Shown: piece after piece, positions 11,441 to 22,094 of the stretch
Layout of the letters: each line of letters begins with the position of its first letter
Position numbering within the stretch: the first letter of the stretch is position 1
From: Coniochaeta sp. PMI_546
Lineage: Eukaryota; Ascomycota; Sordariomycetes; Coniochaetales; Coniochaetaceae
Length of the DNA: 64,000 bases
Assembly (NCBI GenBank): GCA_021432605.1
Contig: MU271152.1
Coordinates: 1 to 64,000 of the forward strand
Direction of reading: 5' to 3'
The notes under the pieces: generated by a model
Seen by the model: the letters and a program-made list of their open reading frames with translations, nothing else
What the model was told of the DNA's origin: nothing
Databases searched by the model: none
Program-made: the position numbers and the translations under genes

Positions 11441-14400
11441 TGGTTCTTCCGTATGATCTCATGTAGCTATGGCGGATCCAAGCGAGGCGTTCCTAGGTTT
11501 TTGTCCTCTTCCCCGCGGAGCTAGGCCCAAGCTGTCGTCTGCCCTAGTCACCAAATTATGGGTGATCATTCAACGTGGAACCGCAGATCCAGTACAGAAA
11601 GGATAGGTGAATTTATGATGAATATCCACACCGTATCGGCCGTGTCCCTTTTCCTCGTGAAGCCATTGCCTTGGTCCCATCCCAGCTCTTTGTGGACCAT
11701 AATACTTGTGACGCGGTTGCTGGATTGCTGGATACCCGAGAAATCTGGGAAGCAGGCCGAGACTATTCTCCTTGGTATTGTTTATTCGGGCGGTCTGGGC
11801 GTTCTTCCCGGTATCGTCAAAGTCGTATATCAGTTGCGCCAGCTGACAACCAGGATTGGCCAGACAACCCCTTTAGAGCCTCGGCAGCGTCGCGCTTCAT
11901 TCCCCTGCACCGACAGAATCGAATTCTACCCACGGCTGCATTGGAGATGGTAATCAGGTAACCTCTGACTTGTAAGCATAGGCTTGAGCGACGTCAGATT
12001 TGGCCACTGGTATGCTGACTTTGTCCTGGCCGCTTTACGCAAAGGTACCAAATTGAAGCAATTGTCGTTGATGCATAGTTTCGGGATGTTTTTCAAATAG
12101 TACGAACTGTGTGTTAAGTGTGACCCCAAAATATGACCTTGTCAACTGAAGAGATGTTGTTGTTTTGAAGATTCCCATCCGAAATTTGTAGCGAGCACTT
12201 AGAAGTAGTACTTGCAGGAGGGTGAATGTCCGGGAATGGACTTGAGGTGGCTTCAAATACAGCTTTAAGCTGCCAAAATCAGTCGAGAAAGCTTTAGGTC
12301 AAGTCTAGAAGTCGTCCAAACGGTAATGGTCACATGTTGATAGGGTTAGGGTCAGCCCCTTTTCCCCTTGTTTACAAAGTTCAGACGCCGACAACTACCT
12401 GGACGTTTAGAATGCTACCATAAGGTATTTCAAGCAGAGAACTCGCACCATTTTGGAACAGTTCGTAAGATAGACGGAACCACATCGCGTGACACATCTG
12501 ACCGTCCATGCTGTGGCGGAAGGTATCAACAAGGCTTCTTCCTGTCCTGTTCCATTACACCTCTCACAACCAAAGTCGCGGTAGTGACATGGTCAATTGT
12601 ATCTCATGCTGGAAATTCATTGCTAAATTGGGTTGCGCTAATCTTCTTGTGTAACTCGTTGTCAAGAAGACCCTCGCATGAGTTTCAAGGTCATCCCTTT
12701 TCAATCTCCCCAATAATGCCTAAGCGGTCGTCTTCAATTCGTCCTCTATGTCATCTGCCTACGGGGTACTGACGATAGGCTGCTACCCCAAAAGAGGCTT
12801 GGTCAACATAAACTGGATTCTATTGTCGATAATGCCCAAGGGTGGTGCAAAAAGTACGTTGAGGCACTGAGGGCGTAGAGAGAGGTGAGGCAAGTTTTCG
12901 GGCTAATTTCTTGACCATTGTTTTTCTGTAGGCATTGACTCTAAAATGAGCTACACTCGTGCTGCTCAATCATCATATCGCAACTCGCTGTCAAGACTTC
13001 TGGTCCCTCTGCCTAACGAGAAGCACCACAGCACCTGAAAGAATGCATGGACAGCCCTCTAGTGTGCTCCCGGGATCAGAGAAAGTTGTCGCAGTCCTTC
13101 TCATTTAATGCCCAGTTTCCTATGGCTGAGTCCTCCATTTGCGTCTTAAGGAAGAGAAATCCTTGTCATTTTCGGCCCAAGCAATGATCTTAGTCGAGTT
13201 CTTAGCTGTTCTTCATGTAAGGGCTCACTCATTTCTCTCAAAGGACGAGTTCCGCTGGTGTTCTGTCAAATTTCGAAACGCGTCTAGGGCGGATATCAGA
13301 AAACTCTATTCTCGATCCGAATGGTAGATTGTGGTCAAATGCTAAGAACCAGCTTCCTCGCTACTTGCCTGTCTGTGGTTAAGCCAGATCCTGGTGAAGG
13401 GACAGAAGTGAACAATGAGAAACTTGAGGTATTTTGGAGATGGGAGAAGCTGCTGTGTAGCAAGGTAAAGTAGTTACCACTTGGTGAGGCTCCTTCCCTG
13501 AATCTGGGAAGCAGAGGAAGGAGCAAGGCGCCAGTAGCAAAGATCGTCCGCATTTTTCTTACGGAACGAGGCACCAAAGTGTTATTTACTGATTGCCGAT
13601 CAGGAAGTTCTAGTGGAGAGAGCCAGAGAAGAAAGAGGCCGGTAAACTGACGCTAGTAGCGTTGTGGTCATGTATTTGATCATTGTTACCTTAGTCTGGG
13701 CCACGAATGCACTTGTGAGTTCTGTGTTGAACACCAGGGCACATGGTGCCTGTGTACTTAGATCAAGATCTTCCAGAGAGACCTGATCTCCCGGGACGCT
13801 GCGGTCCCAGGTTCAAACCGGGGTGTGTTCTTCGGAGCAGCACGGACGGCAGTCACCAGATTTTGAAAGATGGTCGTGTGGTAGGAGCTAGGAAGCAGAA
13901 CTAACTACTGCCCTTCGTCGATTTCCTTCTAATTACGGTAAGCAAGGTGTGGTCCATGAAATGGTTCTCCATTGTCTTCGTGTGTCTCATTGTCCACTGT
14001 CGTCGTGTGTCTCCTGAAACTACGGCTTCCCACAGTAGTTGACCTGGCATGGATGGCACCGTACTTGCCTGATAATTTAGCTGTTCTTCTCTTAAAGCCG
14101 GTCGGGCTCCCTCTCCGGAGATCTGTGCCCGAGCTTGATGGGAGATGTCTTCAGAAAGAACAGCTTTGTTAGTTAATCCCGAGGATCGGAATGGCATGAC
14201 ACGTGAACACACAGTTAAACAGATATGTATGGAGAATAGTGAAGTAAGATGTATGAGGTAAGTGGTGGAATTGCTCGGAAGATTCCCTGCTTGGAAGACC
14301 GTGGGAAAGTTGTGCAAGTAAAAGACAATGTTATGGCAATGGGAGGATTTGGATCTTAAACAATGGCCATGGCGAGCTCAGGGAAACAGAAGAGAGACTG

Positions 14401-14850
14401 GAGAGAAAGACAGCCCTGGAGCTCGAACAATGTGTTGAGCTTGATGATACACTCGCTACCTCGTAGCCCAACAGTTTCGCACAATCTGAAGGTTCTTGGC
14501 GTCAGCCATCAAGGTCGGAGGATGGAGCAAGCGGCGGCGCACCACGATTTACCTCTCTGCCAACCACCAGGCCTGATCGACGATGTCACGATCATACAGA
14601 CACTGCGTAAAAGTTTCAGTTCCAGGCCACGTTCGAACACCCGAGATTGTCGACGCTCTTGGGAAGCCTTCAATTGAGGTCGGTCAGGCCGGCCGTGAAT
14701 GAGTTGACTACTGGAGCTCAAGCAAATGTGGAGACGCAGATTCTGTGTCGAACCTAACCTCATCAAACCTCGCATATGCGATTGGCAGAATCAATCTCAC
14801 AACCATACAAACTCACATCTAGAGCAGCTTGAAGGCATCGCCAAACAACG
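11441..14850. other. Long intergenic region, no supported gene
   Basis: The 3.4 kb contains several open frames of 60-138 codons on both strands (for example 11558-11953, 12368-12772 and 13901-14317 minus). None shows a recognisable domain, signal peptide, membrane pattern or consistent intron signals, and they overlap on opposite strands. The last part is the promoter and leader of the methyltransferase gene at 14851. Confidence 0.5.
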
Positions 14851-15663
14851 ATGTCCTCGCCATCCCAACTTCAAGAGGACGACAACCTAGGAGATGCCTC
14901 ACTCTTCGCCGACCCAGAAGACTTCTACCCCCCCACCCCCCCACCAACAGTGCAGACACACACCCTCAAATCAGGCCAGACTTTAACCTTACATTTAGTC
15001 GGCCACTCTCCCCTAGAAGCTCACCACCTCTGGAACGGCAGCCGCGTGTGCGCCGACTTCTTCGAGGCCGACCCCTCCACCGTCGCCGGCAAGACCGTAC
15101 TAGAAGTCGGCGCCGGCGCCGGCCTACCTTCTCTTGCCGCGGCACTACTAGGGGCTGAGAAGGTCGTCGTGACGGACTTTCCGGACGCGGATCTGGTGGC
15201 TAATCTGTGGAAGAATGTGGATGAGGCTGGGCTACTTCCCGAAGGAGACAGGGAGGAGTGGGAGAAGGGGCGTATAGTGGCGGACGGGTTTGTCTGGGGC
15301 GGTGACCCCAAGCCGTTACTTGCGAGGCTGCCGGAAGGGAGGAAAGGGTTCGATGTGCTGATCTTGGCTGACTTGCTATTTCGGCATTCGGAGCACGGGA
15401 AGCTGGCTGATACCATTGAGCAGACGATGAGCAGGAAGAAGGAGAGTAGGGCATATGTCTTCTTTACGTCCTATCGGCCGTGGCTGCAGCAGAAGGATCT
15501 GAACTTCTTCAATATTGTGCGTGAGCGTGGATTTGTGGTTGAGAAGATTCTCGAGAGGAAGATGGACAGACCGCTGTTCGAGAATGACCCCGGCGACGAG
15601 GACGTGCTCAAGACTGTCACTGGGTGGGCTGTTACTTGGCCCGAAGATAAATGGGAGCAATAG
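14851..15663 (+). CDS. EFM7: Protein N-terminal and lysine N-methyltransferase EFM7/NNT1
   Basis: The 270-residue product is a seven-beta-strand SAM-dependent methyltransferase of the yeast Nnt1/Efm7 type, which methylates the N terminus and an adjacent lysine of translation elongation factor eEF1A. The family-typical HSPLEAHHLWNGSR segment (residues 52-65) precedes motif I VLEVGAGAGLPS (83-94), and VVVTDFPD (105-112) ends the second strand. DVLILADLLFRHSEH carries the post-II D-L-L-F core. Length matches the yeast protein. The start at 14851 was chosen because the frame is open and the acidic Ser-rich N terminus is typical of the family. It has a single exon. Cytosolic location is expected. 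Confidence 0.9.
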   Translation: MSSPSQLQEDDNLGDASLFADPEDFYPPTPPPTVQTHTLKSGQTLTLHLVGHSPLEAHHLWNGSRVCADFFEADPSTVAGKTVLEVGAGAGLPSLAAALLGAEKVVVTDFPDADLVANLWKNVDEAGLLPEGDREEWEKGRIVADGFVWGGDPKPLLARLPEGRKGFDVLILADLLFRHSEHGKLADTIEQTMSRKKESRAYVFFTSYRPWLQQKDLNFFNIVRERGFVVEKILERKMDRPLFENDPGDEDVLKTVTGWAVTWPEDKWEQ

Positions 15664-16230
15664 ATCAGAGGATTTCGAAGAACGGACTTGTCTTGGATGT
15701 CTGCGAGTACCGGTTGAGCCAGCCATATCTCTGGACCGTATGCGTTCATGTCCCTTGCAATAATAACAGAAATCCAATGTTACACCCTGCCCCGTAGCCG
15801 TAACCAATGCCCAACGTGATACGCTCCAAACGCCTCCCAAAATCGAAGCTTATTATCTATTAAGTTCAACGGCCACGCTCCAGCATTTCAGGGTTAGCCA
15901 GTTCCTAACTCTTCAAGTCCGTGAATAACATGAATCAATATGATGAACCACGTCCACATGGCCTCACTATTGCATCGTCAGTTCCGGAGAATGCATATCC
16001 TGAGGCATCATGCTTCCTCATTATGCTCGGAGTGAGCGATGCCCTTCACTGAACCGACTTCGAACAGCGCCAGTGGTTCAAGATTTCGCTAGAATATCCT
16101 AGGCCTTTACGAAGGTTGTGGCCCTAGACCGCATGGTCTTCAAGATCCATATATGTGCGATGATTTCTCGCTCGCCATCTAGTAGATGCGGGCAATACCA
16201 GTAGCGCGTCTAGAACGTATTTGGCATAGC
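15664..16230. other. Convergent intergenic region
   Basis: These 567 bp lie between the 3' ends of the methyltransferase (+) and the first MARVEL-like gene (-). They presumably hold both 3' UTRs. No gene or structured element is visible. Confidence 0.5.
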
Positions 16231-17809
16231 CTAGTGCGGAGCATGCCTTCTATCAGGTCCCACTAGTACAACGGTGTGTAGACTCGGCGGTCGGCTCCTA
16301 TATTCCGGAGGACCGGGACTGGATTCACGGCTCGAGGTGTAGCTTGGTGGCCGCTCGCAAGGCCTGAAACCGTCGGACACGATGTAATGGTCTGGATCCA
16401 TCGAGGAGGTCGTCTCTTGAGAAGTCCGAGGAGGGGCCATCGCCATACTCTCCACTATCCCGGCGGGCATATTTGCGTACTTCGGATCTTGTGATGATGG
16501 TATACTCGCAGGTAATAACGGCGCGCTACTGCTTGATGATTCCGACCTTGAAGCTGGTCCTGGTAGCTCCGCTTGGGGGTTGCGCACGAGCATTGACGGT
16601 CCCCGTTGTATCATCTGAGGTGCTGACGACACAGTCGCAGGTATAGCTTGCTCGACGTAGCCTGGGTACTGGGCAGCACTCTTAGCTGAAATAGACTTTC
16701 TGTAGTCTAAGAGCTGGCGAACGGCGACAGTCACCGATCCAAGGTAAGAGAGGCTAGGAAAGGTCAGTCCTTGTGCCTCGTTCCCGTGCGCGGGATGAGT
16801 TTGACTTACGCTGCGAGAACACACACAACATAGACGCTGGACGGCAGTAAGCACGTGTCTCTGGCTGAGCCTATGAAGAACCCATGGGAGGGCCTGTTGT
16901 CAAGGTAGCTTCGGAGCTCCAGGGAATCCATATCCTGCAAAGTAGTAAACTGGTTGATGGCACTAACCGTGCCGGACGCGGCAGCACACTCAAACGAGTG
17001 GACCCCGAAGATAACATCCTTAGCGACAAACAAGCAGCTCATCGAAACATCCCCTGGGACAGAAGATATGGCCACTATGTGCCATACTGATGCCCTGAGC
17101 TTCTTGACCACATTGAGCATAAGGAAGCAAACAATGGCCAAAGACGAATAGATCAGCGTAATTAGCATCTACGAGGTCGAGTCAGTTACTTGTCGACTTC
17201 GCCGGTTACTGGCACGGGGATATTGGTGCAAAATGGAATCTCACTTACCATGGGCTGTATCTGACGGACACGGCCATCGTAGGTAATCTTGGACCGGAAG
17301 CTCTCGGTGACAGATACGAATACGTAGAGGGCCGAGATAAATTGAAAGAATCGTAGTATCATCGAAGTGACCTCGAGCCGATCCCGATGTGGCGTCCGCA
17401 CCTTGGCGGACATCGTCTCTGAATCGTCATGGTGGGTCAATCGAGACACGGTCGACGAGATCCTGGGCCAGGTGTGCTGGAAGAGTCGAACTGAAGCCGA
17501 AGACAGCTTGGGAGAAACACGTTGGTATACTCGGACTGTTCTTGACCGGATCCTGGGCCAGCCACGATCGTACACCCGCACGGAAACCGATGACACCTTA
17601 GGCCAACTGCGTCTGTAAAAGCGCGCCGAAGCCGACGAGACCTTGCCGAAGCTGTCATGTACTGATCGGATGGCTTTTGATGATGCCTTGAGCAACCTGT
17701 TTGGTGTTTTTACTGGCTTCTCACCGCTTCCCGAAGAGCCCGAGTCTCTTGGAGAGTCAACAAGAGATTCGTCACTCCATGTCTCCTTCTCAGTCTCTTG
17801 GACCGCCAT
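16231..17809 (-). CDS. MARVEL-like four-span membrane protein with 15-residue repeats and PPxY tail
   Basis: Three exons (17809-17249, 17168-16810, 16753-16231) give 480 residues. Introns are GTAAGT..TAG and GTAAGT..TAG, and the joins keep frame. Hydrophobic spans lie at about 148-167, 188-208, 214-237 and 296-318, the spacing of MARVEL-type proteins. Before them, residues 53-127 are five consecutive 15-residue repeats of the form xWPKxSSxSVRxYxR, basic and aromatic. The Ser/Pro-rich C-terminal tail contains PPSY (442-445) and PPEY (455-458), the consensus for WW domains of Rsp5/NEDD4 ubiquitin ligases, and a VSDGFRP motif also found in the neighbouring divergent gene. A membrane role at the plasma membrane or eisosome-like domains is inferred; no specific function is known. 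Confidence 0.78.
17429..17653 (-). repeat. Five tandem 45-bp coding repeats
   Basis: Codons 53-127 of the minus-strand membrane protein gene form five in-register copies of 15 codons. Their starts read SFGKVSSASA, SWPKVSSVSV, GWPRIRSRTV, VSPKLSSASV and TWPRISSTVS. The DNA copies have diverged, so this is an old array rather than a fresh slippage product. Confidence 0.8.
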
Positions 17810-18885
17810 ATCTCAGGCTTCTACCAAGCGGCCCACCGCGCAGGCAGCACAACTGACAGGCGAGACACAGGTGTATTTACCTGTCGCAAAATGGCATACG
17901 CGAAAGCTTGAAGCTTGGGGAAAACCCGCTCTGCACAGAGGACAAGTTTCTGACAGGCTGTCACCAGACCTAAACGCAGAGCTGAATCCTGCTGCCTGGC
18001 AGCTTGGGAGGGTCACGCAGGGTAGCCAAGACGGAGACGTCGCCTGTCCCTGCCGAACCCGCCGTATCTGCCAAGCTACAGTGAATTGACCAATGAGGAG
18101 CGTTCGACGATGGCCGATAGCCCAAGCGTCAAAGCGTCTGGGAAACCTGGGCGAGTCGGCCGAGGCTGTGCACCCTGTTCCCTGCACGGGCCCACTATCC
18201 GCACCCTCCTAGACCAACCTTAATTGCTCCTAGCATCACTGCTGCAGCACCACCATCACCAGACGGTCCCCTTCTCCGTGGCTGCCGATGACGCGTCCCT
18301 CAACCCACTAGGGCATATTTTTGGGCTCTGTTTCTCGTTCCTGAGAGAGCCTCACCAGCGAGACGCCTGTGTTCCTTGCTCAGCTCGTTATGATGTCAAA
18401 CCAGATGCCTCGTTTCCAGGTGCCACGCGGACCAACGACCGTCAAGCCATAAGTCAGACACAACGACTGACTACTGTGGTAGACATGCCGAGCAAGTTTG
18501 TTTCAAAACACTTTTCCATCATGGAGTCCGGAGGAGATCGGCAGTCTGACGGTGTCAAGAACTGCCAGTTTACCGCTACACGAGCGTGTTTGTTCTAATG
18601 TCCGGAGGTACAGAGGGGATTAGTTACCCGTTTCTTCGGGCACCAGCAAATCACAATCGCTGACTATCGTCCATCGGACCCATTCCATATGTACACAGCC
18701 CCCATCACCTCTTTCTCAGCTCTTGCACCCTGGTGGACTGGTTTATCCTTCATTTCTGGGTGACAGTCTAGAACAGAGTTGTTCTTCCATTGTTTGTTTT
18801 GTTTCCGGCTCTCTCCATCTCCATGCTTGTCGAATCTGCTTCGGAAGCCTGACGCTCTGCCTTCCAAGCATCAATCATCGCAAAG
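17810..18885. promoter_or_regulatory. Shared divergent promoter region of the two MARVEL-like genes
   Basis: The 1,076 bp separate two divergently transcribed genes for similar four-span proteins. Open frames here (to 18089 on plus, 17813-18187 on minus) look like chance frames. The last 200 bp before 18886 are pyrimidine-rich, as is common near fungal transcription starts. Shared regulation is plausible but not shown. Confidence 0.45.
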
Positions 18886-20294
18886 ATGGCTTGGGATCTC
18901 TCAAACTGGCTGGTCCTCACCAGGACCTTCCAGCTGGTGGCGGCGCTGGCTGCCGGCGTGATGAATGGCTTTCTTGTCGCCTGGATTCATATCAAGAAGT
19001 TGGGCTTAGGGCGGAACATGGTCATATTGGAACTAATGGTTTGTTCAAATGAACCCGATCCTCATTTTCTCCTCCTTCGCACTCACATCATGATTTATTC
19101 AGATTGTCATCATGCTCGTCTACACGACGCTAGCACTCCTGATCCAACACACCGGTGGCCGTTCGAAACGTTCTTCATGGCTCACTTGCTTCATCGTCGG
19201 CGACGTCATGTTCATTGGCGTGGTGGTTGGCTTGATCACTGTCCTGGCCCGCGCCGGCCTACCCTCGATGTGTGTTGGATTGACAAATGGTGATTGTACG
19301 TTCTTCCTGCCTCAGTTTCAGCGGCGTACCCTGCTCATATTTTGTAGTCAGCTCCGATGTTCGACCAGACAAGCCAAGCTATGGGTATACAACGATCCGC
19401 TTCAGCGATGAGGCACCAGGACACAAAGGGGAGCTCGACAGGTACTGCGCGTTCGAGCGCTCAGTCTACTTCATCGCAATTGGCCTGATTTTCACTTTCA
19501 TTCTCGCCATCGTCCTGTCCGTACTCAGGATATGCGAGGCCAGCTATACAAAAAATACTCGGGTCAACGAGCTCCTGGACTCACTAGAGCGGGCGAACGA
19601 GAAGGAGCAGCAGTCTCCTCTGCTAATGACCACCCCACGGTTCATCCCACCTCCGAGCGAAGGTATCATCACCCGTCAGACATCAATACGTAGCGTCGCC
19701 ACCACAAATCATGCCAGAACCGGGTCTAACGGTTCTCCACCGATGATACCCCGGCGCCCGGTTCCAAATCGTACATCCACCTTGGCAGGAATTCCCAGTC
19801 CAATAAACGAAGTGTCGGAAACTCGAAATGAGTCGCAGCACGAGGAATACGACGCACTAGTGGCTGACGGGATGAGACATGGACCGTCACATCAGCGACA
19901 TTACTCCAGTCCGGAGCACCAGCAACGGCCCTCGAGGCAACAACCGATCCCCGTCCTCCTAGAAGAGAATGACAGATCGTCACTGTGCGAAGAAGGCAGG
20001 GTCGCAGACGGAATGCAGTACAGGCCCAACAATCAAGCCACCAACAACTTCCTGCCGCAAATGCAAGAAATGTATACAACGGTGCCGCTTGCAGCCGCGC
20101 CACTGGATGAGGAGTCGGCGGCGCTGGTGTCAGACGGCTCACGCCCAATGCCGAACCTACCGCCTTACACCCCCGGGAGCTCGCAAATGTCGGGTCCAAG
20201 GCGAGCAGAGGACAGCGGCCTACGGTTCAACGACTTCGGCATCCAGCAGGCACGGCCACAAGATATGAAGTCCACGGGGTACTTCAAGCAATGA
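18886..20294 (+). CDS. MARVEL-like four-span membrane protein with repeated V-D-G motif tail
   Basis: Three exons (18886-19038, 19103-19295, 19348-20294) join in frame to 430 residues. Introns are GTTTGT..CAG and GTACGT..TAG. Four hydrophobic spans lie at about 10-35, 44-68, 75-102 and 154-176, with a short cytosolic N terminus and a loop of about 50 residues before span 4. The 254-residue hydrophilic tail repeats V(A/S)DGxRxxP three times (about 285-294, 333-342, 375-384) and ends the last copy with LPPYTP. The upstream divergent gene has a matching VSDGFRP followed by PPSYT. The topology and shared tail motif suggest the two are distant paralogues. No catalytic motif is seen and the function is unknown. 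Confidence 0.8.
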
Positions 20295-20772
20295 CCCCGT
20301 TATATACGGCCTCTGCCGGGCTGAGGTGTTTGTGATCGGATTTTTGCATTTGGGCACGGAGTTGGAATTGGTTTTACATCAATGAGATTGGGTTAGTTTC
20401 GGCGCATGAAGATACCAGACCGTTTTGGGAGTGAACACATAGGGATTGGGCGGCGCGCGGCGGCGCATGGGAATTACCATGGGAAAGAGAGGACGTCCAT
20501 TTTTATGCTGGACTTATTAATGCACCAACATCAACCTTTGCATTTTCGTCACGAAATGACTCTTTCCGCAAGGCGCCAGCCAACATGATTCGCATCCACA
20601 ACGATGCGCGTCTCCAGCATACCCGCATTTCCGCAAGGATATCCACGCAAGATCCACACCACAACCCGCACTTTGCGATCTTTTCATACCAAAAACGCTC
20701 GCCATTGACAAACCACAATACCACGCACCATCCACCATCAGCAGCACCCATCCGGGTGTTTCCAGCCCATCT
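20295..20772. other. Intergenic region before tRNA-Asn
   Basis: This 478-bp stretch should contain the 3' UTR of the membrane protein gene and the upstream region of the tRNA. No other feature is visible. Confidence 0.5.
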
Positions 20773-20868
20773 TCCTCCTTAGCTCAGTTGGCTAGAGCGT
20801 CTGACTGTTACTCCTCAACCAGGGAGCGGAACATCAGGAGGTCTACAGTTCGAACCTGTAAGGGGGAG
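20773..20868 (+). tRNA. tRNA-Asn (anticodon GTT) with a 22-nt intron
   Basis: The acceptor TCCTCCT pairs with AGGGGGA (one G-T pair) and the discriminator base is G. The D arm is GCTC..GAGC, and the anticodon stem TCTGA pairs with TCAGG (one wobble). The T arm is TACAG TTCGAAC CTGTA. The anticodon GTT is at 20807-20809. The intron 20811-20832 follows position 37, the usual site in eukaryotic tRNA genes. A TTTT run about 10 bases downstream can end Pol III transcription. Confidence 0.93.
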
Positions 20869-21350
20869 ATGTATATCCTTTTGTTGGCAGCGATGAGAGG
20901 GTGAAGGGTGGTCATCTTTGGTGTTTTGTGCGCGGTGTGGCGGCGGGCGAGAAGTCCAGCGGGATGCAGGCTCTGCAGCTTATAACTGTAAGGGGATATC
21001 AGCCTTTCCCGGCTGGGATGGCGCCGGTGTACTGCTTGCATGCGGTGTAGAGGGTTATTCATTTTTACGGCTGTATGCTGGTGAAGCGTGCAGAGGTTGC
21101 CCCCTTGAGCCCTGTCCGAATGCGTAGACAACTGCTATACTAAGGGGCAACACCTAATGAGAAACACAATGACTCTTATAGATTTGTAGCTAATTCCCAG
21201 TGCAGTCTGATGCGTTATCACATTTTGTTATTTCAATAACTTCGACGGGTAGACTTTAGCGCATTCGTGTGCAAGACTGTGACTAGCTCCATCTCGCCCT
21301 GATGGGGCTGGTGATATAATCATATTTAGCTGCGAGCCCCTCCAACAAAT
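20869..21350. other. Spacer between two tRNA genes
   Basis: This contains the Pol III terminator of tRNA-Asn and otherwise nothing recognisable in 482 bp. Open frames on both strands overlap and have no features. Confidence 0.5.
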
Positions 21351-21425
21351 GGTTTCGTGGTGTAGTTGGTTTATCACGTCAGTCTAACACACTGAAGGTC
21401 CCCGGTTCGAGCCCGGGCGAAATCA
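21351..21425 (+). tRNA. tRNA-Val (anticodon AAC)
   Basis: The acceptor GGTTTCG pairs perfectly with CGAAATC, and the discriminator base is A. The anticodon stem TCAGT/ACTGA holds the loop CTAACAC with anticodon AAC at 21386-21388. The T arm CCCGG TTCGAGC CCGGG is perfect. There is no intron. Runs of five T occur about 45 bases downstream. Confidence 0.95.
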
Positions 21426-22094
21426 TATGGTTAACAGCGTAGAATACGCAATGGCTCATGCGCTGTGCTTTTTGCTTTTTGCGTTTTGGCAACACCATGT
21501 CGTAGGCAGTCCAGTATATATGATGGTTTAGGTACCCTTGCACCTCTTAGCTGAGCGAACTCTGCAATTGCCTGCTCTATATGTCTTTGGCCGGGCATAG
21601 CTCGACTATAGACGCACATTTATGTAATGGAAAGCAGGATAACAATTCCCAGAGGTTAAATGCCAGCGACCTTCAGCTCGGCGGTTGTGCCACCGACGTC
21701 GCGTTGGCCACGCGTAATGTAAGAAGTGGATGAGCCAGTGTAGACCGGGACAGTTATATACAACGAAATGGCGTGAGACGATCCATACTGGCTCACCACG
21801 AATCAAGTCGCACAAGTCCAGTGCTCGGCAGCCTATAAGGATAGAAGTTGCCTGTCAAGCAGGACAAACAACTTGAGGTGATCTATATCCCTCACTCAGA
21901 AACCGCAAATCACAGCGCGACAAACCAATTGACCGCTTGCTCCCTAGAGACGTTCTCGCAAGTCTGCGTATCATCCATGGCCCAAGTCGAAACTAACACT
22001 TGAACCCGTAGATAGAAGCGGGAAACAACAAAGAACAGCAAAAACTCCCGCAAATGACTGATGGCTGACCCAAATCCATGACATGCCACGGGCA
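21426..22094. other. Intergenic region between tRNA-Val and the zinc-finger gene
   Basis: These 669 bp presumably include the 3' UTR of the minus-strand regulator. No gene is supported. Confidence 0.5.

Noticed and set aside
12335-12352. TTAGGG-like sequence as an internal telomere repeat
   Set aside because: Only one or two imperfect units; below what would be meaningful.
13745-13840. tRNA-like or SINE-like sequence with GGTTCAAACC box
   Set aside because: The T stem does not pair properly and no acceptor or anticodon arm can be built around it.
17121-17160. Extra small intron inside exon 2 of the minus-strand MARVEL-like gene (GTTAGT..CAG at about 16940-16975)
   Set aside because: It would be about 33 nt, too short for a fungal intron, and the exon frame is open without it.
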